This document shows, in pieces, positions 26,565 to 35,567 of a stretch of DNA of 60,605 nucleotides. This DNA is from Burkholderia sp. lig30. Its GTDB lineage: Bacteria > Pseudomonadota > Gammaproteobacteria > Burkholderiales > Burkholderiaceae. Each line of letters starts with the position of its first letter. Positions within the stretch are counted from its first letter, which is position 1. The notes beneath the pieces were generated by a model that had not been told where the DNA came from, ran no database searches, and saw only the letters and a program-made list of their open reading frames with translations. The position numbers and the translations under genes are program-made. Where the stretch lies: assembly GCF_000687455.2 (NCBI RefSeq), contig NZ_JGVW01000082.1:1-60605 (forward strand), written 5' to 3'.

Positions 26565-28244
26565 TCACAGGCGAAGACCCGGCGCGGTATAGCGGCACTC
26601 GTAACGCTTGCGCACCGTGCCGGCCTCGTCGACGCTCTCCAGGTACACGTCGAACTGCCACAGCCGCGCCATGTGCTTGAGCACTTCGTCGCTGTCGTTC
26701 GACAGGTGGCGGTTGTCGGTCATGAAATGGCGCAGCGTAAGGCTGCGGTCGCCGCGCGTGTTGACCGACCAGACCTGGATGTTCGGCTCGCGATGATGGA
26801 TGTCGTACTGCCGCGACAACGCCTGCCGCACGTACTGGTAGCCGCTGTCGTCGTGAATCGCCGACACCTCGAGCGCGTCGCGCATGTCGTCGTCGAGCAC
26901 CGAGAAAAGCCGCATTTCGCGGATCAGGTGCGGCGACAGGTATTGCGCGATGAAGCTCTCGTCCTTGAAGTTGCGCATCGCGTAGTGCAGCGCCGGCAGC
27001 CACGGGCTGCCCGCCAGCTCCGGAAACCACTTGTGGTCCTCGTCGGTCGGCGATTCGCAGATCCGCCGGATGTCGCTCATCATCGAGAAGCCGAGCGCGT
27101 ACGGGTTGATCCCGTTGTAATACGGCTTCGTCACCGGCGGCTGGTAGATCACGTTGCTGTGCGAATGGAGGAACTCCATCATGAAGCCGTCGGCCAGCTT
27201 GCCCTGGTTGTACAGCGTGTTGAGCAGCGTGTAATGCCAGAACGTCGCCCAGCCCTCGTTCATCACCTGCGTCTGCCGCTGCGGATAGAAATACTGGCCG
27301 ATCTTGCGGACGATGCGGATCACTTCCCGCTCCCACGGCTCGAGCAGCGGCGCGTTCTTCTCCGCGAAATACAGCAGGTTCTCCTGCGGCTCCGGCGGGA
27401 AGCGCCCCTCCGGTTCCTCGGCGAACGTATGCTTCGTCGCCGGCAGCGTGCGCCAGAGCTCGTTGACCTGCGACTGCAGGTAGGTCTCGCGCTCGCGGCG
27501 CAGTGCCGCCTCCTTCGACAGCGACGGCTTTTGCGGGCGCTTGTAGCGGTCGACGCCGTAGTTCATCAGCGCGTGGCACGAGTCGAGCAGCTCCTCGACC
27601 CGGTCGAGCCCGTAGCGCTCCTCGCATTCCGCGACGTAGTTCTTCGCGTAGACGAGGTAGTCGACGATCGCGTGCGCATCCGTCCACAGCTTGAACAGGT
27701 AGTTGCCCTTGAAGAAGGAGTTGTGGCCGTAGGCCGCATGCGCGATGACGAGCGCCTGCATCGTCATCGTGTTCTCTTCCATCAGGTACGCGATGCACGG
27801 ATTCGAGTTGATGACGATTTCGTACGCGAGCCCCATCTGGCCGCGCCGGTAGCTCTTCTCGGTGGAAAGAAAGTGCTTGCCGAACGACCAGTGCCGGTAA
27901 TTGACCGGCATCCCGACGGACGCGTACGCGTCCATCATCTGCTCGGCGCTGATCAGTTCGAGCTGGATCGGATAGATGTCCAGCTCGTACTGCTCCGCGA
28001 CCTGCGCGATGTGGGTGTCGTATTCCTCGATCAGCTCGAAGGTCCAGTCGGACGGGCACGGCAGCGGCTTGCGTTCGGCAACGTTCATACGCGCTTCCTT
28101 CTGCCCGGCAGCGGGCATGTCGGCAGGCGGCCCCGACGGCTCGGCCCGGCCGCTCTGCTGCGCTGCGGCATGGCCGGTGGTGTCGTTGTCCGCGCGGCGC
28201 GGCTCGTAGCCGCGCGATTCGTTGTGCGGGTGGCGGTGCGTCAT
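26565..28244 (-). CDS. SpoVR family protein (YcgB-like, 559 or 507 aa)
   Basis: Conserved cytosolic protein of the SpoVR/YcgB family, usually encoded with the PrkA kinase and the DUF444 protein. Marks: DWTFELIEEYDTHIAQVAEQ, LEAISAEQ-type LELISAEQMMDAY, YRHWSFGKHFLSTEKSYRRG, MNEGWATFWHY, NPYALGFSMMSDI and YAMRNFKDESFIAQYLSPHLI. The ATG at 28244 overlaps the preceding stop (ATGA). An internal ATG at 28088 with AGAAGGAAG just upstream gives 507 aa, equal to the family core; the extra 52 residues are low-complexity, so both products are possible. Confidence 0.94.
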   Translation of the reverse strand: MTHRHPHNESRGYEPRRADNDTTGHAAAQQSGRAEPSGPPADMPAAGQKEARMNVAERKPLPCPSDWTFELIEEYDTHIAQVAEQYELDIYPIQLELISAEQMMDAYASVGMPVNYRHWSFGKHFLSTEKSYRRGQMGLAYEIVINSNPCIAYLMEENTMTMQALVIAHAAYGHNSFFKGNYLFKLWTDAHAIVDYLVYAKNYVAECEERYGLDRVEELLDSCHALMNYGVDRYKRPQKPSLSKEAALRRERETYLQSQVNELWRTLPATKHTFAEEPEGRFPPEPQENLLYFAEKNAPLLEPWEREVIRIVRKIGQYFYPQRQTQVMNEGWATFWHYTLLNTLYNQGKLADGFMMEFLHSHSNVIYQPPVTKPYYNGINPYALGFSMMSDIRRICESPTDEDHKWFPELAGSPWLPALHYAMRNFKDESFIAQYLSPHLIREMRLFSVLDDDMRDALEVSAIHDDSGYQYVRQALSRQYDIHHREPNIQVWSVNTRGDRSLTLRHFMTDNRHLSNDSDEVLKHMARLWQFDVYLESVDEAGTVRKRYECRYTAPGLRL

Positions 28245-29509
28245 GACGTCTCCACCTGCTTTTCGAACAATTCGCGAAACACCGGGTAAATATCCGCAGC
28301 CGAATCGACTTTCTTCATCGCGAGATGCGGCTGCGACGCCTCAAGCTGCGCGTACTCCAGCCAGAGATTCTGCTCTTCCGGCGCGACCTGGATGTACGCG
28401 AAGTAGCGCGTCTTCGTGAGGATATCCTCTTCCAGGATTTTGCGACACTTCGGCGAATCGTCGGTCCAGTTGTCGCCGTCGGACGCCTGCGCGCCGTAGA
28501 TGTTCCATTCGGTCGGCGAGTAGCGCTCGTTCATCACCTTGCGCATCAGTTCGAGCGCGCTCGACACGACCGTGCCGCCGCTTTCGGTCGAATGGAAGAA
28601 GGTATCCTCGTCGACTTCCTCGGCGCGCGTGTGGTGGCGAATGAACACCACCTCGATGCGCTCGTAGTTGCGCTTGAGAAACAGGTACAGCAGGATGAAG
28701 AAGCGCTTCGCGAGATCCTTGCGCTGCTCGTCCATCGAGCCGGACACGTCCATCAGGCAGAACATCACCGCCTGGCTCGACGGCTGCGGCTGCTTCACGC
28801 GGTTCACGTAGCGCAGGTCGAACGGGTCGATGAACGGAATCCGCCAGATGCGCCCGCGCAGATGGTGGATCTGGTCCTCGAGCGCCGCGATCTCGACGCA
28901 ATGATCCTCGCCGTCGTCCAGCAGCGCCTCGCGCTGCGCCTCCAGCTCGCGCAGCGCGTTGACGAGCGGCGAGCCGAGCGCGATGCGGCGGCCGAGCGCG
29001 CTGCGCAGCGAGCGCACCACGTCGATGTTGTTCGGCGTGCCTTCGGCCGACCAGCCCGCGCGCACGCTCTTCCAGCTCGGCACGGTCAGCAGGTGCGTCT
29101 TGACCAGGCGCGGCAACTCGAGATCGTCGAAGAAATACTGCATGAACTCGTCGCGCGACAGCTCGAACACGAAGTCGTCCTGCCCTTCGCCCTCGTTGCT
29201 GGCCTGGCTGCCGCCGCCGCCCGAGCCGCCTTGCGGACGCGGGATCTTGTCGCCGCGCACGTAATCCTCGTTGCCGGGGTGGACGAACTCGCGCCGCCCG
29301 CCCGGCCCGTGCCGGAAGGTCGGCTCCGCGATGTCCTTGCGCGGGATCGTGATGCTCTGCGTGTTCTGGATGTCCTTGATGCTGCGGTCGCGCACGGCGT
29401 CGGAGACGGCGCGGCGAATATAGTTCTTCACGCGGCGCAAGAAGCGTTCGCGATTGGCGATGCTCTTATTCTTGCCGGCCAGCCTGCGGTCGATGATTTG
29501 ATGAAGCAC
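28241..29509 (-). CDS. yeaH: DUF444 / YeaH family protein (422 aa)
   Basis: Partner of the PrkA/YeaG kinase in a stationary-phase/stress operon. Starts MLHQIIDRRLAGKNKSIANRERFLRR, with the conserved GGRREFVHPGNEDYVRGD block. It has a VWA-like domain in which VMFCLMDVSGSMDEQRKDLAKRFF is the MIDAS strand, then VFIRHHTRAEEVDE and SGGTVVSSALELM. It overlaps the SpoVR-like gene by ATGA and lies 125 nt after prkA. Confidence 0.95.
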   Translation of the reverse strand: MLHQIIDRRLAGKNKSIANRERFLRRVKNYIRRAVSDAVRDRSIKDIQNTQSITIPRKDIAEPTFRHGPGGRREFVHPGNEDYVRGDKIPRPQGGSGGGGSQASNEGEGQDDFVFELSRDEFMQYFFDDLELPRLVKTHLLTVPSWKSVRAGWSAEGTPNNIDVVRSLRSALGRRIALGSPLVNALRELEAQREALLDDGEDHCVEIAALEDQIHHLRGRIWRIPFIDPFDLRYVNRVKQPQPSSQAVMFCLMDVSGSMDEQRKDLAKRFFILLYLFLKRNYERIEVVFIRHHTRAEEVDEDTFFHSTESGGTVVSSALELMRKVMNERYSPTEWNIYGAQASDGDNWTDDSPKCRKILEEDILTKTRYFAYIQVAPEEQNLWLEYAQLEASQPHLAMKKVDSAADIYPVFRELFEKQVETS

Positions 29510-29634
29510 ACCCGGTCTCCCGCTCGAATGTCGATACGCCGGGACGCACGCCGCGCATGCCGTTCATCGCCACGCGGGCGGCGCCTCGCAGGACGCCCGT
29601 GCGGCCCTGCCGCACGGGCGGTGCATCGTGCACG

Positions 29635-31557
29635 TCATGACGACTTGCGCACGCGCAGATACCAGTCGCAAAGCAGCCTGACCTGCTTCGGCGTATAGCC
29701 CTTCGCGACCATCCGGTTTACAAAGTCCTCGTGCTTGCGTTGCTCCTCCGCCGAGCCCTTCGCGTTGAACGAAATGACCGGCAACAGTTCCTCGGTGTTC
29801 GAGAACATCTTCTTCTCGATCACGACCCGCAGCTTCTCGTAGCTGACCCACGCGGGGTTCTTGCCACCGTTCGCCGCGCGCGCGCGCAACACGAAGTTGA
29901 CGATCTCGTTGCGGAAATCCTTCGGGTTGCTGATCCCGGCCGGCTTCTCGATCTTCTCCAGTTCCGCGTTCAGCGCGGCGCGGTCGAAGCTCTCGCCGGT
30001 GTCGTGGTCGCGGAATTCCTGATCCTGGATCCAGAAATCCGCATACGTGACATAGCGGTCGAAGATGTTCTGACCGTATTCCGAATACGACTCGAGGTAG
30101 GCGGTCTGGATCTCCTTGCCGATGAACTCCGCGTAGCGCGACGCGAGCACGTCCTTCACGAACGACAGATACTTCTGCTCGGTTTCCGGCGGGAACTGCT
30201 CGCGCTCGATCTGCTGTTCGAGCACGTACATCAGGTGCACCGGGTTCGCCGCGACTTCCGTCGAATCGAAGTTGAACACGCGCGACATGATCTTGAACGC
30301 GAACCGGGTCGACACGCCCGTCATGCCTTCGTCGACGCCCGCATAGTCGCGGTACTCCTGGTACGACTTCGCCTTCGGATCGGTATCCTTCAGGTTTTCG
30401 CCGTCGTATACCTGCATCTTCGAGAACAGGCTCGAGTTCTCCGGCTCGTGCAGGCGCGTGAGCACCGAGAACTGCGCCATCATCTTCAGCGTGCCGGGCG
30501 CGCACACCGCCTCGGCGAGCGACGAGTTGCGGATCAGCTTGCCGTAGATCTTGATTTCCTCGGACACGCGCAGGCAGTACGGCACCTTCACGACGAAAAT
30601 CCGGTCGAGCAGCGCCTCGTTGTTGCGGTTGTTGCGGAACGCCTTCCATTCCGACTCGTTCGAGTGCGCGAGGATGATGCCGTCGAACGGGATCGCGCCG
30701 AACCCTTCGGTACCCTTGAAGTTGCCTTCCTGGGTAGCCGTGAGCAGCGGGTGCAGCACCTTGATCGGCGCCTTGAACATTTCGACGAATTCGAGCAGGC
30801 CCTGGTTCGCGAGACACAGGCCGCCGGAGTAGCTGTACGCGTCCGCGTCGTCCTGCGCATATTGCTCGAGCTTGCGGATGTCGACCTTGCCGACCAGCGA
30901 CGAGATGTCCTGGTTGTTCTCGTCACCCGGCTCGGTCTTCGCGATGCCGACCTGCCGCAGGATCGACGGGTAACGGCGCACGACGCGGAAGCGGCGGATG
31001 TCGCCGTTGTACTCGTGCAGGCGCTTGACCGCCCACGGGCTCAGGATGCACTTCAGGTAGCGGCGCGGAATGCCGTACTGCTCCTCGAGAATCGGCCCGT
31101 CCTCGTCGTAGTCGAACAGGCCGAGCGGCGATTCGTTGACGGGCGAGCCCTTCAGCGCATAGAACGGCACGCGTTCCATCAGCTGCTTCAGGCGCTCGGC
31201 GATCGACGACTTGCCGCCGCCCACCGGGCCGAGCAGATAGAGGATCTGCTTCTTCTCCTCGAGCCCTTGCGCGGAATGGCGGAAGTACGCCACCACCTGC
31301 TCGATCACTTCCTCCATTCCGTAGAACTCACGGAATGCGGGATAGACCTTGATGACCTTGTTCGCGAAGATCCGCGACAGGCGCGGCTCGTTGCGAGTGT
31401 CAATGTGTTCTGGTTCCCCGATCGCAGCCAGCATGCGTTCGCCGGCCGTAGCATACGCGGATGGATCGTTTTTGCAGAGCGCGAGATACTCCTCCAGCGA
31501 GAACTCCTCCTCTCGCGTTTTTTCGAAGCGGTTCGCGAAGCTGCTATAGATATCCAT
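29635..31557 (-). CDS. prkA: PrkA/YeaG serine protein kinase (640 aa)
   Basis: AAA+-type serine kinase of the PrkA family. It carries MEEVIEQVVAYFRHSAQGLEEKKQ, Walker A GPVGGGKSSIAERLK (about residue 110), and GIILAHSNESEWKAFRNNRNNEA. The C-terminal PrkA domain is FNFDSTEVAANPVHLMYVLEQQIEREQFP. Full length for YeaG (644 aa in E. coli). First gene of the operon; the preceding 500 bases on - strand should contain its promoter (AT-rich TATAAAAGGG at about 31637-31650). Confidence 0.97.
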   Translation of the reverse strand: MDIYSSFANRFEKTREEEFSLEEYLALCKNDPSAYATAGERMLAAIGEPEHIDTRNEPRLSRIFANKVIKVYPAFREFYGMEEVIEQVVAYFRHSAQGLEEKKQILYLLGPVGGGKSSIAERLKQLMERVPFYALKGSPVNESPLGLFDYDEDGPILEEQYGIPRRYLKCILSPWAVKRLHEYNGDIRRFRVVRRYPSILRQVGIAKTEPGDENNQDISSLVGKVDIRKLEQYAQDDADAYSYSGGLCLANQGLLEFVEMFKAPIKVLHPLLTATQEGNFKGTEGFGAIPFDGIILAHSNESEWKAFRNNRNNEALLDRIFVVKVPYCLRVSEEIKIYGKLIRNSSLAEAVCAPGTLKMMAQFSVLTRLHEPENSSLFSKMQVYDGENLKDTDPKAKSYQEYRDYAGVDEGMTGVSTRFAFKIMSRVFNFDSTEVAANPVHLMYVLEQQIEREQFPPETEQKYLSFVKDVLASRYAEFIGKEIQTAYLESYSEYGQNIFDRYVTYADFWIQDQEFRDHDTGESFDRAALNAELEKIEKPAGISNPKDFRNEIVNFVLRARAANGGKNPAWVSYEKLRVVIEKKMFSNTEELLPVISFNAKGSAEEQRKHEDFVNRMVAKGYTPKQVRLLCDWYLRVRKSS

Positions 31558-31698
31558 GCTACCTCCTCGCCTGAGCCTGAAGACGTGCCTGCTACCTTGC
31601 GATCACGCAGAAGCAAGCGCGTTCGAATTCATCCTAAACCCTTTTATATTTTTTTTCACGAACTCCGTTGTGAATTGCGCATCCGCTGCACCGCCGCT

Positions 31699-31726
31699 TG
31701 GACAACGCATTTCGGCGCTCTACAAT
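31699..31726 (+). promoter_or_regulatory. Sigma-70-like promoter facing a gene-free region
   Basis: TGGACA (31699-31704), 16-nt spacer, TACAAT (31721-31726): five of six matches in each box. It points on + into about 280 gene-free bases ending at the 32009-32031 hairpin, so a small RNA is possible. Confidence 0.4.
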
Positions 31727-32008
31727 CGTTGCCCCGAACCGTCGAAACGGCATCCGCCGCGTCTTGTCCGGCAGCGGTTCGTCTTGTGCGCCGGACGCGC
31801 CCGCCGCCACGGAATTCACAGCCTCCCTCTTCTCCCTATACGTTCGAGCACGCGTTTTCGCCGACATCGACAACGCGCCGTTACAACTTTTTTTCGACAG
31901 GGCGACCCTTACGGAGATACCCGTACGACGAACGCGTACGCATGCGGATGCGGATGCGGCCGTCGTTTCGCTTCGCATGCGATGCGCGTAAACCGCCGAT
32001 GAAACGAC

Positions 32009-32031
32009 GACGCCCGCTTGAAGCGGGCGTC
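32009..32031 (-). terminator. Hairpin after chemoreceptor gene
   Basis: GACGCCCGCTT and AAGCGGGCGTC form an 11-bp inverted repeat about one base. On - strand it is followed by GTCGTCGTTTC, only a weak T-tract. It lies 47 bases past the chemoreceptor stop. Confidence 0.55.
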
Positions 32032-32077
32032 AGGTCGTCATGCAAATGGGGATAGATGCGCGCGGCGCGCGCAACGA

Positions 32078-33841
32078 TCAGAACGTCTCCCAGTCGTCGT
32101 TCCCGGCCGCGACGGGCAGCGGCGCCGCCGCTTGCGCGGCGACCGGCTTCGCCGCGGGCTTCTTCGCCGGCGGCATCGCGGCGGCGGCCTGAGGCGCGTG
32201 CGCCGGGCGCGCGGCGGCGGGTGACGGCCGCGCAGCAGGCGGCGCCGCGCGGCTCGCGCGTGCGGCGACCGGCTTCGCTGCCTGCGGTTTCGCCGCGCCG
32301 TCCTCGACCTGGAACACCGCGACCGTCGCGCGCAGGCGCGCGGCCTGTTCGTCGAGCGACTGCGCGGCGGCCGTCGCTTCCTCGACGAGCGCGGCGTTCT
32401 GCTGCGTCACCTCGTCCATCTGCGACACCGCGCGCGAAACCTGGTCGATGCCCCCGCTCTGCTCCTCGGACGCGGCGGCGATCTCGCCCATGATGTCGGT
32501 CACGCGCTGCACCGCGCCGATCACTTCCGTCATCGTGCGCCCCGCTTCATCGACGAGCGACGAGCCGGAGTGGATGCGCTCGACCGACGTGTCGATCAGC
32601 TCCTTGATCTCCTTGGCGGCCGCCGACGAACGCTGCGCGAGGCTGCGCACCTCGCCCGCGACGACCGCGAAACCGCGGCCCTCCTCGCCCGCGCGCGCTG
32701 CCTCGACCGCCGCGTTGAGCGCGAGGATGTTGGTCTGGAACGCGATGCCCTCGATGATCGAGATGATGTCGGCGATCTTCGCCGAGCTGTGGTTGATCTC
32801 GCCCATCGTGCCGACCACCTGGCCGACCACCGTATTGCCCTTGTTCGCGATCTCCGACGCGTTAGCCGCAAGCGCGCTCGCCTGACGCGCGTTCTCGGCG
32901 TTCTGCCGCACGGTGCCGGTCAGCTGCTCCATGCTCGACGCGGTTTCCTGCAGCGCCGCCGCCTGCTCCTCGGTGCGCGACGACAGATCGATGTTGCCGG
33001 CCGCGATCTGCTTGGCCGCCGTCGCGATCGACTCGCTGCCGTCGCGCACCGTGCGGACCGTGTCGACGAGACCGCGCTGCATCTTGTCGAGCCCTTCCAG
33101 CAGCTGGCCCATCTCGTCGCGCGAGCGCACGACGATACGGCGGCGCAGGTCGCCCGCCGAGATCGCATCGAAATGCGCGAGCGCGTCCGCGAGCGGGCGG
33201 CCGATCGCGCGGCTCAACGCGAGGTACGACAGCAGCGCGGCGACGAGCCCGGCGAGCAGCGCGGCGATCGACACGGCGCGGATCGTCTCGTAGGTCGACT
33301 GCGCGTGGTCGAAGCCGGCCTGGCCGGTCGTGAACTGGAAGGTGCGAAGCGCGTCGCCCGACACCGCGAGCTCGCTGTAGAAATCCTGCAGTTGCTTTGC
33401 CCCGACGATCAGCTTGTCATGATCGTTGGCGGCGACGAGCGCGATGAACGCGTCGAACGCGTGCTGCAGTGCCTGGCGCTTCGCGGCGACGTCCTGCGCA
33501 AGGCGATCCTCGTCGGCGTCGCGCGGCAGGTCGAGGTACTTTTTCCACCAGATGTCGGATTGCGCGCGCATCTGGCGGCCGCGCTCGATCATCGCCGCCG
33601 CGTCGGGCGTCCCGGCAAGCAGCGCCGCGCGGTCGAGCGCAAGCCGCTCGCGCGCGGCGAACAGCTCGGCGGTCCCGATGTCGACCGCGCTCGGCATCTG
33701 GTTCGTGAAAATTTCGCGGCTGGCGTCGTTCGCGCGCCCCATCCCGATCAGGCCCAGCACGCCGATCACGCACAGCAGCCCCGCCAGGAACGCCATCGTC
33801 ATACCGATTCGCGCCCGGATCGTCAGGTTTTTCAACACCAT
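32078..33841 (-). CDS. Methyl-accepting chemotaxis protein with CheR/CheB tether (587 aa)
   Basis: Transmembrane receptor. TM1 is about residues 12-34 and the periplasmic Tar-like four-helix sensor about 35-185. TM2 (IAALLAGLVAALLSYLAL) is about 190-210, then HAMP. The signalling coiled coil has EEQAAALQETASSMEQLTG and the tip [26 protein letters not shown]. After the coiled coil comes a 70-residue Ala/Pro/Lys linker ending in DDWETF, matching the NWETF pentapeptide that binds CheR/CheB in enteric Tar/Tsr. It is therefore a self-adapting high-abundance-type receptor, unlike the other MCP in this window. Confidence 0.95.
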   Translation of the reverse strand: MVLKNLTIRARIGMTMAFLAGLLCVIGVLGLIGMGRANDASREIFTNQMPSAVDIGTAELFAARERLALDRAALLAGTPDAAAMIERGRQMRAQSDIWWKKYLDLPRDADEDRLAQDVAAKRQALQHAFDAFIALVAANDHDKLIVGAKQLQDFYSELAVSGDALRTFQFTTGQAGFDHAQSTYETIRAVSIAALLAGLVAALLSYLALSRAIGRPLADALAHFDAISAGDLRRRIVVRSRDEMGQLLEGLDKMQRGLVDTVRTVRDGSESIATAAKQIAAGNIDLSSRTEEQAAALQETASSMEQLTGTVRQNAENARQASALAANASEIANKGNTVVGQVVGTMGEINHSSAKIADIISIIEGIAFQTNILALNAAVEAARAGEEGRGFAVVAGEVRSLAQRSSAAAKEIKELIDTSVERIHSGSSLVDEAGRTMTEVIGAVQRVTDIMGEIAAASEEQSGGIDQVSRAVSQMDEVTQQNAALVEEATAAAQSLDEQAARLRATVAVFQVEDGAAKPQAAKPVAARASRAAPPAARPSPAAARPAHAPQAAAAMPPAKKPAAKPVAAQAAAPLPVAAGNDDWETF

Positions 33842-34089
33842 GGTTCTTCCCGTATTACGTCGTATAAAAGCAAGGATGATCCTCGCCGCATCGAAGCAAA
33901 CGCTTCACTGATGCATTGACGACAACAAACCGGGCGACTTGATGGTGATTTTATCGAATTAACAAATAATTCATCTGTAAGTTGCAGATCCAGAAACAAT
34001 GCGCGCGCAACTCGGCCAATCATGGATCTCGGGTCGTCAGTCCGCCGGACCGGCCGGCGCCGGGACCGGCGGCTGCGCGCCCGCGCGCG

Positions 34090-35112
34090 TCATGCGCCGC
34101 ACGCGACCGGCTCCCGGTACGCGGCGGTCGATTCGCGCAGCACGAGGCGCGGCGACACGACGCGCCGGCGCTTCGGCGCGGCGTCCGAGCCGCCGATCCG
34201 CTCGATCAGCGTCTGCGCGGCCATCTCGCCGAGCGCGCGCACCGACTGCCCGACCGTCGACAGCGCCGGATACGTGTAACGAGAGAATTCAATGTCGTCG
34301 AAGCCGATGATCGAGCAGTCGTCCGGCACCCGCACGCCGCGCTCGGCCGCCGCGCGCAACGCGCCGACGCCCATCAGGTCGTTGCCGGCGAAGATCGCGC
34401 TCGGCCGTACCGAATCGAACAGGCGCGACGCCGCGTGATAACCGCCGAGGCACGAGAAATCGCTTTCCGCGATCGCATCGGCGCCGATCTCGACGCCCTG
34501 CTCGGCCATCGCGCGAATGAAGCCATGCACGCGCATTGCGCTGACGGCGGTCGACACCGGCCCCGTGATGCAGCCGATCTTCACGTGGCCCAGCTCAAGC
34601 AGGTGGCGGGTCGCGAGATAGGCGCCCCGCTCGTGATCGATCTGCACGAGGTCGGCGGCGAGGCCCTCGATGTTGCGGTCGACGACGACGAGCGGCGCAT
34701 AGCTGTCGGCCAGCGTCTTCGCGAGCACCGCGTCGTCGCCCGCCGACGCGACGACGAGCCCGTCGATGCGCTTTTCCTGCAGTACGCGCAGGTAGTTGCG
34801 CTGCTTGGCCGGATCGTCGTCCGAGTTGCAGAAGAACACGCAATAGCCGCTCGCGGCGCACTGATCCTCGACACCGCGCGCCAGCTCGGCGAAATACGGA
34901 TTGGTGCTGTTCGGCACGACAAGCCCGATGGTGGCGGTCGCGCGCGCCTTGAGCGAACGCGCGACTGCCGACGGCACATAGTTCAGCTGGCGGATCGCCC
35001 CTTCGACCTTCGCGCGCACATCCGCCGACACCGGCCGAGAGTTGTTCACGACATGCGACACCGTCGTAAACGACACGCCCGCCATGGCCGCCACATCCTT
35101 GATCGTCGCCAT
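34090..35112 (-). CDS. LacI family transcriptional regulator (340 aa)
   Basis: Sugar-responsive repressor. The N-terminal helix-turn-helix and hinge are MATIKDVAAMAGVSFTTVSHVVNNSRPVSADVRAKV with LNYVPSAVARSLK; the periplasmic-binding-like effector domain has TIGLVVPNSTNPYFAELARGVED and IIGFDDIEFSRYTYPALSTV. Resembles RbsR/PurR-type members. The ATG at 35112 has GGGA upstream; further upstream open codons are not family-like. It lies downstream of and in the same direction as the orphan sugar-binding gene, whose promoter has a perfect LacI-type palindrome, so it is the likely regulator. Confidence 0.93.
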   Translation of the reverse strand: MATIKDVAAMAGVSFTTVSHVVNNSRPVSADVRAKVEGAIRQLNYVPSAVARSLKARATATIGLVVPNSTNPYFAELARGVEDQCAASGYCVFFCNSDDDPAKQRNYLRVLQEKRIDGLVVASAGDDAVLAKTLADSYAPLVVVDRNIEGLAADLVQIDHERGAYLATRHLLELGHVKIGCITGPVSTAVSAMRVHGFIRAMAEQGVEIGADAIAESDFSCLGGYHAASRLFDSVRPSAIFAGNDLMGVGALRAAAERGVRVPDDCSIIGFDDIEFSRYTYPALSTVGQSVRALGEMAAQTLIERIGGSDAAPKRRRVVSPRLVLRESTAAYREPVACGA

Positions 35113-35567
35113 TCCCGTTTCTCTTTGGTCTGTACTGTTGTTCTTACGTGCTGACCGGACGCGTGCGCGCCGGCTGCGGTGCGTGCCGAAGACGGCCGTT
35201 GCCGCGGTCGCTGCGCCCGTGACGATGCGCCTGTCCGGGCACGGCGATTCTATACGGTGGAGGGTAAACCCCGCCGCGCCGCGCCGCCGCTGCGCTCGCA
35301 CCGATGCGAGCATCGCTGGCGCCGCGCGCGACGCGTGCCGGCGAGCCCGGGGGCATGGTGGCCATGATGCCGGCCGGCGCGGCCCGCAACGCCGGCGCGG
35401 CACACTGAAAATGTTGGGGGGCGGTCGAACTCATCGCTTTCCTGATGGCGGCCGCACGCTGCGGGCAGCGCGCGGTTGACGCAGACGAACGGCACATCTC
35501 GTCCGTATCGTGCTTCCACCAGATAACGGCCACGGCGCGCCGTTCTTGAGCGCGGCGCGCCGCGATG
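35113..35567. other. Intergenic region between sugar-binding gene and lacI-type gene
   Basis: 455 bases. A GC-rich inverted repeat CGGCGCGCCG...CGGCGCGCCG (about 35535-35564) follows the sugar-binding gene and may end its transcript. The rest should carry the regulator's own promoter. Open frames on - (35250-35519) are not recognisable, and no LacI-type palindrome is seen here. Confidence 0.4.

Larger units (their letters stand above)
31558..32077. other. Intergenic region upstream of prkA
   Basis: 520 bases with no convincing gene. It contains the prkA leader and promoter on - strand, a consensus-like sigma-70 promoter on + (31699-31726) with no gene downstream, and the hairpin ending the chemoreceptor transcript (32009-32031). 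Short frames such as 31698-31991 on + lack coding character. Confidence 0.5.
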
